From NCBI RefSeq assembly GCF_028290105.1, contig NZ_JAQGKL010000200.1, forward strand, positions 1 to 48,979: DNA of 48,979 nucleotides, written 5' to 3'. The position numbers were made by a program, and so were the translations under genes. Each line of letters opens with the position of its first letter. The first letter of the stretch is position 1. Below, in pieces: positions 26,660 to 33,521 of the stretch. This stretch comes from Methylobacterium sp. (GTDB lineage Bacteria; Pseudomonadota; Alphaproteobacteria; Rhizobiales; Beijerinckiaceae). The notes under the pieces are model-generated. The model did no database searches and had not been told where the DNA came from. It worked only from the letters and a program-made list of their open reading frames with translations.

Positions 26660-27768
26660 GCCACGAGACCCCGTGCTTCGAGTTCCCGGCGCGCATCCGC
26701 CACGCGGTCGATCGCCTGCTGCCGGGCGACCCAGGCCGCGAGTTCGGCCAGGCCCTCGGTGAAGTCGCGCTGCGGCCGGAAGCCGAGTTCGCGCTCGATG
26801 CGGCCGATATCGGCGATGCAGTGGCGGATGTCGCCGGAGCGCGCCTGGCCGGTGACCTCGGGGGCGATGTCGGGGCGGCCCATGGCCTCGGCCAGCAGGC
26901 GGGCGACCTCGCGCACGGAGCGATCCTCGCCGCTGCCGACATTGTAGACCTGGCCCGGCGCGTCCGGGTGCTCCAGGGCCAGCACGAAGGCGCGCGCCAC
27001 GTCCTCCACGTGGACGAAGTCGCGGCGCTGCTCGCCGTCCTCGAAGATCATCGGCGGCTGGCCGTTGTGGATGCGCGCGGCGAAGATCGCGAGCACGCCC
27101 GTATAGGGATTCGAGAGGGCCTGGCCGGGTCCGTAGGCGTTCCACAGGCGCAGGGCGACGCCCTCCATGCCGTAGGCGGGCGCGAGCGTCAGGGTCAGGC
27201 GCTCCTGCATGTACTTCGTGAGAGCGTAGACCGAGGCGAGCGCGGGCAGCTTGGTTTCCGGTGTCGGCACCGGGCGCAACGGGCGGCCCCCGGCGTCGAG
27301 GGGGTCCCAGAATTCGCCGGCCTTTCGCGGGCGCCGGAGCGCATTCTCCACGAGGGTGCCGTCCTCGGCGCGGTAGAGGCCCTCGCCGTAGACGCTCATC
27401 GAGGAGGCGACGACGACGCGCTTGACCGGATTGGCGATCAGGCCCTCGAACAGCACCGCGGTGCCGCAATCGTTGACCGAGACGTAGCGCTCCACGGCAT
27501 ACATGCTCTGGCCGACACCGACCTCGGCCGCCAGGTGAACCACGCGGTCGACCCCCTTCAGGGCCGCCGCGACGGCCCCGGCGTCGCGCACGTCGCCGAT
27601 GCGGATCTCGACCTCGGGGGCGAGACCCTGCGCCACCTTGGCGTGGCCGTGGACCTGCTCGATCAGGCTGTCGAGAACCCGGACGCGGTAGCCCCGCTCC
27701 AGCAGCGCATGCGCGAGGTGGCGACCGATGAAGCCGGCGCCGCCGGTGATCAGAATGGTTTCTTTCAC
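26656..27768 (-). CDS. NAD-dependent epimerase/dehydratase (first gene of the twelve-gene cluster)
   Basis: A 370-residue extended SDR. TILITGGAGFIGRHL at the N-terminus binds NAD. VASSMSVYGEG and the catalytic YALTK lie in the middle, followed by LRLWNAYGPGQ and EDGEQRRDFVHVED. The insert GEFWDPLDAGGRPL and the overall pattern are nearest to dTDP-L-rhamnose 4-epimerase-like (WbiB) enzymes; UDP-glucose 4-epimerase is the alternative. I chose GTG 27768 because it places the Rossmann strand at once. An ATG at 27831 would add 21 unconserved residues and would bury a DNA dyad that looks regulatory. It leads the operon. Confidence 0.85.
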   Translation of the reverse strand: MKETILITGGAGFIGRHLAHALLERGYRVRVLDSLIEQVHGHAKVAQGLAPEVEIRIGDVRDAGAVAAALKGVDRVVHLAAEVGVGQSMYAVERYVSVNDCGTAVLFEGLIANPVKRVVVASSMSVYGEGLYRAEDGTLVENALRRPRKAGEFWDPLDAGGRPLRPVPTPETKLPALASVYALTKYMQERLTLTLAPAYGMEGVALRLWNAYGPGQALSNPYTGVLAIFAARIHNGQPPMIFEDGEQRRDFVHVEDVARAFVLALEHPDAPGQVYNVGSGEDRSVREVARLLAEAMGRPDIAPEVTGQARSGDIRHCIADIGRIERELGFRPQRDFTEGLAELAAWVARQQAIDRVADARRELEARGLVA

Positions 27769-28109
27769 GCAGTCACGATGCCCCACGCTAGGAATCGAAG
27801 CACTAACAAACGATATCCGGACGGATAACATGGGTTAATGCTGACCACAGGCCAGTCGAAATTCCGACTGTTCTGACGGAATGCCCGTGCGACCCGAGAA
27901 CCGTGAGTTGTCAGCTTTGTTCCTGGCAATGATTCACTGTGTCCGGAATGGTCTTTTTCTTCCTGTCGGCGCAGGCTGCGTCGGGATCTTTCGGGACTTG
28001 CGGCCATTTCGTGCGAGCCCGGCCTTCCCCGTCGCATCTTCGGCGGGATCGCGGTGGCCCGTACCCGGCGTAGCTGTTAGAGATCCGCCGCTGATCAGGG
28101 GAGACGACG
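27769..28109. other. Divergent intergenic region between the twelve-gene cluster and the CorC-like gene
   Basis: 341 bp with no supported gene. It must hold the promoters for both directions. Apart from the two dyads at 27814-27870 and the ribosome site AGGGGAG at 28097-28103 I find nothing distinctive. Confidence 0.5.
27814..27870. promoter_or_regulatory. Two dyads upstream of the twelve-gene cluster
   Basis: TATCCG-GA-CGGATA at 27814-27827 is a 6-bp-arm inverted repeat. CAGTCG and CGACTG (27853-27858 and 27865-27870) form an 18-bp near palindrome around AAATTC. They lie 46 and 85 bp before the GTG at 27768, in the A/T-richer part of the gap, where an operator of the cluster would be expected. 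Binding proteins are unknown. Confidence 0.4.
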
Positions 28110-29420
28110 ATTTTCGACGATGCATGGGCAACCGGCTTGGGCCTCGTTGCCGTCTTCGCCCTCGTGCTCGCCAATGGGTTCTTCGTGGCCGCCGAGTTCG
28201 CCCTGGTCTCGGTGCGCAAGAGCCGGGTCGCCGAACTGGTCTCCGAGCGCCGGACCCATGCCCGGTCGCTCCAGCGCGCCACCGATCACCTCGACGCCTA
28301 CCTCGCCGCCACGCAGCTCGGCATCACCATCTCGTCCCTGGCGCTAGGCTGGGTCGGCGAACCGGCGCTCGCCCACCTCATCGTGCCGGCCCTCGGCTTC
28401 CTGCCGGAGCCGGTGGGCACCACGGCCGCCCACACCATCGCGGTGGTGATCTCCTTCGTCCTCATCACCTCGATGCACATCGTGCTCGGCGAACTGGCGC
28501 CCAAAAGCCTCGCGCTCCAGCGCAGCGAGCGCACCGCGCTCGCCGTGGTCCGGCCGCTCGGCGTCTTCCTGTTCGTCTTCCGGCCCGCCATCCTGTTCCT
28601 GAACGGGCTCGGCAACGGCATCGTGCGCCTGTTCGGGCTCCAGGCCGGCCACGGCGAGGGCTCCCTGCACTCCACCGCCGAGCTCAACCTCCTGGTTCAG
28701 GCGAGCCAGGAGGCCGGCCTGATCCGCGAGGCGCAGCAGGAGGCGGTGCAGCGCATCTTCTCCATCGGCGAGCGCCGGGTGCGCGATATCATGACGCCGC
28801 GCCACGAGGTCGAGTGGGTGGATGCCGACGAGGACCGCGAGGCGATCCTCCGGTCGGTGCGCGAATGCGACCACGCGCAGCTCGTGGTCAGCCGCAGCGA
28901 AGTCGACGAGATCGTCGGCGTGGTGCGCAAGCAGGACCTGCTGAACCAGCTCCTCGACGGCAAGAGCGTGGACGTGCTGGCGGTGACGCAGCCGCCGATC
29001 GTGGTCCACGAGAGCATGTCGATCCTCGCCGTGCTGGAGACCTTCCAGGCCAAGCCCGTGCGGATGGCGGTGGTGGTCGACGAGTACGGCAGCCTCGAGG
29101 GCATCGTCACGCAGACCGACCTCCTGGAGGCGATCGCGGGCAACATCCCGGAGGTGGGCGACGAGCCCAACGTGGTCGAGCGGGACGACGGCTCGCTCCT
29201 CATCGACGGTATGATGCCGGCGACCCAGGCCTTCGACCGCCTCGCCTTCGTGGAACGGCCGGATTCCGACGACTTCACCACGCTCGCGGGCTTCGTGATC
29301 TTCCGCCTCGGCCGCATCCCGGCCACGGGCGAGTTCTTCGAGTCGCATGGCTGGCGCTTCGAGGTCGTCGACATGGACGGCCGGCGCATCGACAAGGTCC
29401 TGGCCACCCCCCTGGCCTGA
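28110..29420 (+). CDS. CorC/HlyC-family (DUF21-CBS-CBS) membrane protein
   Basis: About 436 residues. An N-terminal DUF21 domain has several helices (VLANGFFVAAEFALVSVR, then GITISSLALGWVGEPALA). Two CBS domains follow, from about residue 220 (IMTPRHEVEWVD) and 285 (VHESMSILAVLETF), with a C-terminal CorC_HlyC domain (GSLLIDGMMPA). These proteins are linked to Mg2+/Co2+ export; the old name hemolysin is misleading. Start choice: TTG 28137 is the first standard codon but has no ribosome site, whereas AGGGGAG (28097-28103) sits 6 nt before an in-frame ATT at 28110. I used ATT; with TTG the protein is 9 residues shorter. Confidence 0.88.
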   Translation: MFDDAWATGLGLVAVFALVLANGFFVAAEFALVSVRKSRVAELVSERRTHARSLQRATDHLDAYLAATQLGITISSLALGWVGEPALAHLIVPALGFLPEPVGTTAAHTIAVVISFVLITSMHIVLGELAPKSLALQRSERTALAVVRPLGVFLFVFRPAILFLNGLGNGIVRLFGLQAGHGEGSLHSTAELNLLVQASQEAGLIREAQQEAVQRIFSIGERRVRDIMTPRHEVEWVDADEDREAILRSVRECDHAQLVVSRSEVDEIVGVVRKQDLLNQLLDGKSVDVLAVTQPPIVVHESMSILAVLETFQAKPVRMAVVVDEYGSLEGIVTQTDLLEAIAGNIPEVGDEPNVVERDDGSLLIDGMMPATQAFDRLAFVERPDSDDFTTLAGFVIFRLGRIPATGEFFESHGWRFEVVDMDGRRIDKVLATPLA

Positions 29421-29427
29421 TCGGGCC

Positions 29428-30585
29428 TCAGGCGATCCGTGGCCGCCCGGCGGGTCTGCGGGCCGTGAGGGTCAGGCCGAGGGCCAGGAGCGCGATGGCG
29501 GCCCCGAACCAGGGCAGGCTGCCATAGCCGAGGCCGGCGGTGACCACCGCCCCGCCCAGGGCCGCGCCGGTGGCGTTGCCGAGGTTGAACGCGCCCTGGT
29601 TCAGGGTCGAGGCGAGGTTCGGCGCGTCGGTGGCGGCTTCCACCACCCAGACCTGCAGGGGCGCCACCAGGGCGAAGACCAGGGCGCCCCAGACCGGGAG
29701 CGTCAGCACGGCGGGGATCGCGGCCTTCGCCGTGAAGGCGAACAGGGCCAGGACCACCACGAGGGCCGAGAAGGCGCCGATGACGGTGGCCATCAGGCGC
29801 CGGTCCGCCAGGCGCCCGCCGGCGAGGTTGCCGAGCGTCAGGCCGACGCCGAAGAGCAGGAGCGCGCCGGTGACCTGGGTCGGGGTGAGCCCGCTGACGT
29901 CCTCCAGGAGCGGCGTGATGTAGGTGAACACCGTGAACAGGCTCACCGAGGCCAGCGTGCTCACCAGCATCGGCAGCAGGACCGGCCAGCGCCGCAGGGA
30001 GCGGAACTCCCCCGCCAGGCCCCCGCGCGAGCCGGGCATCCCGCCGGGCACGTAGGCCAGGATGGCGGCGGCGGCCACGATCCCGAGGGCGAGCACGGCC
30101 CAGAACGTCGCCCGCCAGCCGGCGAACTGCCCGAGCGCCGTTCCGAAGGGGACGCCGAGCACGTTGGCCAGGGTCAGGCCCGCGAACATCAGCGCGACGG
30201 CCTGGGTGCGCTGTTCGCGCGGCACGAGGCTCGCCGCCACCACCGCGCCGATGCCGAAGAAGGCGCCGTGCGCGAAGGCGGTGACGATGCGCGCCAGCAT
30301 CAGCAGGTCGTAGCTCGGGGCGAGCGCGCAGCCGAGGTTGCCCAGCAGAAACACCGCCATCAGCACGAGGAGCGCGGCCTTGCGCGGCAGCCGGGCTGTG
30401 GCGATGGCGACGATGGGCGCGCCGACGGCGACCCCGAGGGCATAGCCAGAGACCAGGAGGCCCGCGCGCGGCACGCTCACGCCGAAGCTGTCGGCCACCT
30501 CGGGCAGCAGCCCCATGATCACGAATTCGGTGGTGCCGATGCCGAAGGAGGCCGCGGCCAGGGCGAGGATCGGGCGGGAGAGCAT
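29428..30585 (-). CDS. MFS transporter, AraJ-like drug/sugar exporter
   Basis: A 385-residue inner-membrane protein with twelve hydrophobic segments. ASFGIGTTEFVIMGLLPEVA is the classic opening of the arabinose/chloramphenicol exporter branch, and the loop 2-3 and 8-9 motifs are present (ATARLPRKAALL, GRLADRRL). ATG 30585 immediately precedes helix 1; further ATGs at 30645 and 30672 would add an Arg/Pro-rich tail. It is convergent with the CorC-like gene, 7 bp apart. A 15-bp inverted repeat 53 bp upstream may be its operator. Substrate unknown. Confidence 0.85.
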   Translation of the reverse strand: MLSRPILALAAASFGIGTTEFVIMGLLPEVADSFGVSVPRAGLLVSGYALGVAVGAPIVAIATARLPRKAALLVLMAVFLLGNLGCALAPSYDLLMLARIVTAFAHGAFFGIGAVVAASLVPREQRTQAVALMFAGLTLANVLGVPFGTALGQFAGWRATFWAVLALGIVAAAAILAYVPGGMPGSRGGLAGEFRSLRRWPVLLPMLVSTLASVSLFTVFTYITPLLEDVSGLTPTQVTGALLLFGVGLTLGNLAGGRLADRRLMATVIGAFSALVVVLALFAFTAKAAIPAVLTLPVWGALVFALVAPLQVWVVEAATDAPNLASTLNQGAFNLGNATGAALGGAVVTAGLGYGSLPWFGAAIALLALGLTLTARRPAGRPRIA

Positions 30586-30637
30586 GGGGCGCCTGGGGCT
30601 GAGGCCGGCCCCCGCCCGAGGCGGCGCGAGGGTGGAA

Positions 30638-30652
30638 TGCTGCATTGCAGCA
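30638..30652. promoter_or_regulatory. Inverted repeat upstream of the MFS exporter
   Basis: TGCTGCA-T-TGCAGCA, a perfect 7-bp dyad around one base, 53 bp before the ATG at 30585. Size and place fit a repressor operator, but no regulator gene is adjacent. Confidence 0.4.
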
Positions 30653-30760
30653 CGCACCCGCAGGGCTAACACGGCCGACCCGGATCAGCGATGCGCCGGG
30701 CTCGGGGAGCCTGCGCGCGCATCGTATGCCCCTGACCGCTCCCATCCCCGAAACGACGAA

Positions 30761-30805
30761 CGACGCGCAGACCGGCCCGGACATCTCCGGCCGGCCTGCG
30801 CGTCG
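30761..30805 (-). terminator. Long hairpin downstream of the MucR-like gene
   Basis: CGACGCGCAG at 30761-30770 pairs perfectly with 30796-30805, and the stem continues inward through CCGGCC/GGCCGG with one mismatch and one bulge to a 4-nt loop. Read on the minus strand it follows the mucR stop by about 48 bp and is followed by TTCGTCGTTTCGG. A second 7-bp hairpin (30815-30842) lies between it and the stop codon. Together they look like the mucR terminator. Confidence 0.6.
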
Positions 30806-30852
30806 TGATCTGGATCGGGCCCGACCTGTCGGTCAGGCCCGAGGGGATGCGA

Positions 30853-31395
30853 TCAGGCGTCGACCTTCTTGCGGGGGCCGCGACGCTTCTTCTCGGGCGC
30901 GGGCGCCTCGGCCTCTTCCTTGGCCTCGACGTCCGCCGCCGCCTCGCTGACGGTCTCCTCCGGCGCGCTCTTGGCGACGCCCTTGCGACGCTGCTGGCCG
31001 AGGCCGAGCGCGCGGGCGAGTTCGGAGCGCTGCTCGGAATAGCTCGCCGAGGTCATCGGGTAATCGGGCGCAAGGCCCCACTTCGCGCGATACTGCTCGG
31101 GCGTCAGCCCGCGCAGGGTCAGGTGGCGGCGCAGGGTCTTGTACTGCTTGCCGTCCTCGAAACTGATCAAGTAGTCCGCGGTGATCGAGCGGCGGATCTC
31201 CTGCGGCGTCGCCTTGGGCGGACCGGCATCGACGACCGGCGCACCGGCCGCGGAGACGCCACGGATCGCCTCGTGCACATCACTCAAGAGCTTGGGAAGT
31301 TCTGCGCTCTGTACGTGATTGTTGCTGACATAGGCCGAGACGATATCGGCCGCCAGGGTGATGAGTCGGGCTGCATCGGTGTCTGTTTCGGTCAT
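30853..31395 (-). CDS. mucR: MucR/Ros-family transcriptional regulator
   Basis: A 180-residue DNA-binding protein. Residues 1-60 are the helical oligomerisation part (ITLAADIVSAYVSNNHV, LLSDVHEAIRGV). The core EDGKQYKTLRRHLTLRGLTPEQYRAKWGL, split here around LRRHL, and DYPMTSASYSEQRSELARALGLG are the family signature. The tail is Glu/Ala- then Lys/Arg-rich. In the classic zinc-finger form a Cys-x2-Cys pair precedes EDGK; here those positions are not Cys (the sequence reads DYLISFEDGK), so zinc is probably not bound. MucR proteins silence AT-rich promoters of exopolysaccharide, motility and symbiosis genes. Start at ATG 31395; a longer frame upstream is non-conserved. Confidence 0.88.
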   Translation of the reverse strand: MTETDTDAARLITLAADIVSAYVSNNHVQSAELPKLLSDVHEAIRGVSAAGAPVVDAGPPKATPQEIRRSITADYLISFEDGKQYKTLRRHLTLRGLTPEQYRAKWGLAPDYPMTSASYSEQRSELARALGLGQQRRKGVAKSAPEETVSEAAADVEAKEEAEAPAPEKKRRGPRKKVDA

Positions 31396-32336
31396 GTGGC
31401 TGGGCCGATCTGGTGAAGTGTTGGAGTTGTTGAGAAACCTAGGCTCAGTTCTTTGGCCAATCAAGAAGATCTTCGGCCGGTCAAGCGGTTTTTCCCCGAC
31501 GGGTTGTGGATCATTTGTCAATTTTCGCGCATCGCAGGCATGACGGAGAATGATCGCCCTCCAGTTGCCCGAAAAAACGATGAAGCCACCTGTGGACGCG
31601 ACAGGCGTGACTAGGCGGGGCGCACGTTCTTTAGAATTGTCTGCATCTGCGGAACGAAAACATGGGACTTGATCGATGTCGTCTTCACGCCGTCCCTGCG
31701 CCCGGAATTGCGGCCGCCACGCTCGGCGCCGCTCATCCGCGAACAGCCAGGTCGTCATCATCGACCCGCGGCCGTCTTTCAAAGTGGCCTGATGAACGTT
31801 CGGTAATGCATTGCGACGGTTCTCGCAATGATGATTGCTGCACTATGCGAACAAGTTCACAAGATGTCTACCGCTCTCGCAGCAGGATGCACGTCGATGC
31901 TCCGAGATCCGCGCGTCGTGATGCCCGTCTCGCGCGGCATCCCGGCTCCGTCGTCTTGCGGTCGGAGATCAACTGCACGATCGCGTGAGACTGTAGCGGT
32001 GAAGGACATCGATCAGGCCGACGAAGCTTTTTGGATCGCGCCCGATGCTGTGTCGAATCTGGTCTGATCCGAGTCCGACGGCGTGGTCCAGCGATCAGCG
32101 TCTGGCTTCATCGGAGTGGAGGGGCAGCGATGCGCGGCTGTCCACGCTCCCGGCTGCTTGCGCGGCTTCGGGCGTCCTGAATGGTCGCGCCGTTTTGCAG
32201 GACATCCCCCGCTGATCGGCCAGTCCTGTTCGTGCGCGACACGCGCGGCGCACGCTCGCCGAGTTGCGGCGCGCGGGCGATCCGTTTCCATCAGCCGAGG
32301 CCGACGCGTGCTGTGTTCGGCTTTCGCGGTCCCGTC
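31396..32336. other. 941-bp region without a supported gene between mucR and argC
   Basis: The open frames here (31662-31988 plus, 32083-32430 plus, 32013-32291 minus) have Arg/Ser-rich random-looking products and no ribosome sites, so I do not call them. The part next to mucR (about 31430-31600) is richer in A/T, and includes the palindrome GAAGATCTTC at 31465-31474. A perfect hairpin sits at 31809-31830. An unannotated small RNA or a long regulatory leader of mucR is possible. Confidence 0.5.
31809..31830. promoter_or_regulatory. Perfect inverted repeat in the mucR-argC gap
   Basis: CATTGCGA at 31809-31816 and its exact complement TCGCAATG at 31823-31830 enclose a 6-nt spacer. It lies about 410 bp upstream of mucR, in DNA with no gene. 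It could be an operator or the hairpin of a small RNA. Confidence 0.4.
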
Positions 32337-33281
32337 TCAGTCGAGGCCGAGCATCAGGCCGATATTCTGCACGGCCGCGCCGGAGGCGCCCTTGCCGAGA
32401 TTGTCGAGGCGGGCGACGAGCACGGCCTGACGGAAGGTGTCGTGGCCGTAGACCCGGAGTTCGAGGCGATCGGTGTCGTTGAGCGCCTCGGGCTCGATCC
32501 GCTCGGTGCCGTCGGCGGGGATCACCCGCACGAGGTCCTGGCCCGCGTAATAGGCCGTCAGCACGGCCTTGAGATCGGCGACACGGGGTGCGCCCGGCAG
32601 GGTGTCGAGGAAGAGCGGGACGCTCACCAGCATGCCCTGCCGGAAATTGCCCACGGACGGAATGAAGATCGGCCGGCGGCTCAGGCCCGCATAGGCCTGG
32701 GTCTCGGGCAGGTGCTTGTGCGTGAAGCCGAGGCCGTAGAGCAGGAAGGGCTCGCCCCGCCCGGACTCGTAGGCCTCGATCATGCTCTTGCCGCCGCCGC
32801 TGTAGCCGCTGACCGCGTTGATGCTGACCGGATGGTCGGCCGGCAGCAGACCCGCCTCCACCAGGGGGCGGAGCAGCGCGATGGCGCCGGTGGGATAGCA
32901 GCCCGGATTGGCGACCCGCCGGGCCCGCCGGATCGCGTCGGCTTGCGCCTGCTCCAATTCGGCAAAACCGTAGATCCAGGCGGGGTCGACCCGGTGCGCG
33001 GTGCTGGCATCGAGAATGCGGGGGCCACCGCCCGGCAGGGTGTCGGCGAGCGCCACGGTCTCCTTGGCGGCCTCGTCCGGCAGGCACAGCACGACGAGGT
33101 CGACCTCCTGCAGCAGCGTACGCTTGACGGAGACGTCCTTGCGGCTCTCGTGCGGAATGCTGCGCAGGGCGACGCGGCCTTCGCGCTCCAGGCGCTCGCG
33201 GATGCCGAGGCCGGTGGTGCCGGCTTCGCCGTCGATGAAGACCGTGGGCTGTCCTCCGGCGCCGTGCTCGCTCATGGACAC
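32337..33281 (-). CDS. argC: N-acetyl-gamma-glutamyl-phosphate reductase, type 2
   Basis: A 314-residue enzyme that reduces N-acetyl-glutamyl phosphate to the semialdehyde in arginine synthesis, using NADPH. The short type 2 form is shown by VFIDGEAGTTGLGIRERL at the start and the length. The catalytic Cys128 lies in NPGCYPTGAIALLRPL, and SAVSGYSGGGKSM-like NAVSGYSGGGKSMIEAYE and FTHKHLPETQ follow. GTG 33281 is preferred over ATG 33275 because AGGA sits 6 nt before the GTG. It shares a 240-bp divergent upstream region with the DUF5872 gene. Confidence 0.93.
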   Translation of the reverse strand: MSMSEHGAGGQPTVFIDGEAGTTGLGIRERLEREGRVALRSIPHESRKDVSVKRTLLQEVDLVVLCLPDEAAKETVALADTLPGGGPRILDASTAHRVDPAWIYGFAELEQAQADAIRRARRVANPGCYPTGAIALLRPLVEAGLLPADHPVSINAVSGYSGGGKSMIEAYESGRGEPFLLYGLGFTHKHLPETQAYAGLSRRPIFIPSVGNFRQGMLVSVPLFLDTLPGAPRVADLKAVLTAYYAGQDLVRVIPADGTERIEPEALNDTDRLELRVYGHDTFRQAVLVARLDNLGKGASGAAVQNIGLMLGLD

Positions 33282-33347
33282 GCTCTATCCTGTTCTTCAC
33301 TCACCGAGCGTCCGCTCCGGTCGAGTCCGTGCGGGCGTCGCTTGCCC

Positions 33348-33397
33348 AAGTCAATGTCATTCATCGAAGTCGATGTCGCTCGGCGCAAGTCGATGTT
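33348..33397. repeat. Three phased direct repeats in the argC/DUF5872 divergent region
   Basis: AAGTCAATGTC at 33348, AAGTCGATGTC at 33367 and AAGTCGATGTT at 33387 are three near-identical 11-mers with starts 19 and 20 bp apart, close to two helical turns, so all face one side of the DNA. This is the layout of a multi-site regulator operator. They lie 67-116 bp upstream of the argC start. Confidence 0.6.
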
Positions 33398-33415
33398 TTC
33401 GCGCGGGGCCAACAC

Positions 33416-33439
33416 GGCTTGATGACACCGCATCAAGCC
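33416..33439. promoter_or_regulatory. Perfect 9-bp inverted repeat upstream of the EcfG promoter
   Basis: GGCTTGATG at 33416-33424 and CATCAAGCC at 33431-33439, 6-nt spacer, no mismatch. It is 23 bp upstream of the GGAAC box, so it could be an activator or repressor site or, if transcribed, a hairpin. Confidence 0.5.
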
Positions 33440-33461
33440 TGTGCACGCCGCATGCCGGACC

Positions 33462-33486
33462 GGAACGGGCCTCACCCCCACCCGTT
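33462..33486 (+). promoter_or_regulatory. EcfG-type general stress promoter
   Basis: GGAAC (33462-33466), a 16-bp spacer and CGTT (33483-33486) match the alphaproteobacterial sigma-EcfG consensus GGAAC-N16/17-CGTT exactly. It is 36 bp upstream of the DUF5872 ATG, leaving a short 5' leader with the ribosome site CGGAGA. Family knowledge: EcfG is released by PhyR under general stress. Confidence 0.75.
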
Positions 33487-33521
33487 GGTGCGGCAACGAC
33501 CGTCAATGCCCGGAGACGACC

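Noticed and set aside
22082-26942. Much longer minus-strand frames extending several cassette genes upstream (up to 878 codons)
   Set aside because: The extensions are Arg/Pro/Gly-rich shadows of the overlapping upstream genes; the true starts lie at the overlapping ATGA/TTGA codons.
31662-32430. Open frames in the mucR-argC gap (plus 31662-31988 and 32083-32430, minus 32013-32291)
   Set aside because: Arg/Ser-rich products without domain-like pattern, no ribosome site, and codon-position composition unlike the neighbouring genes.
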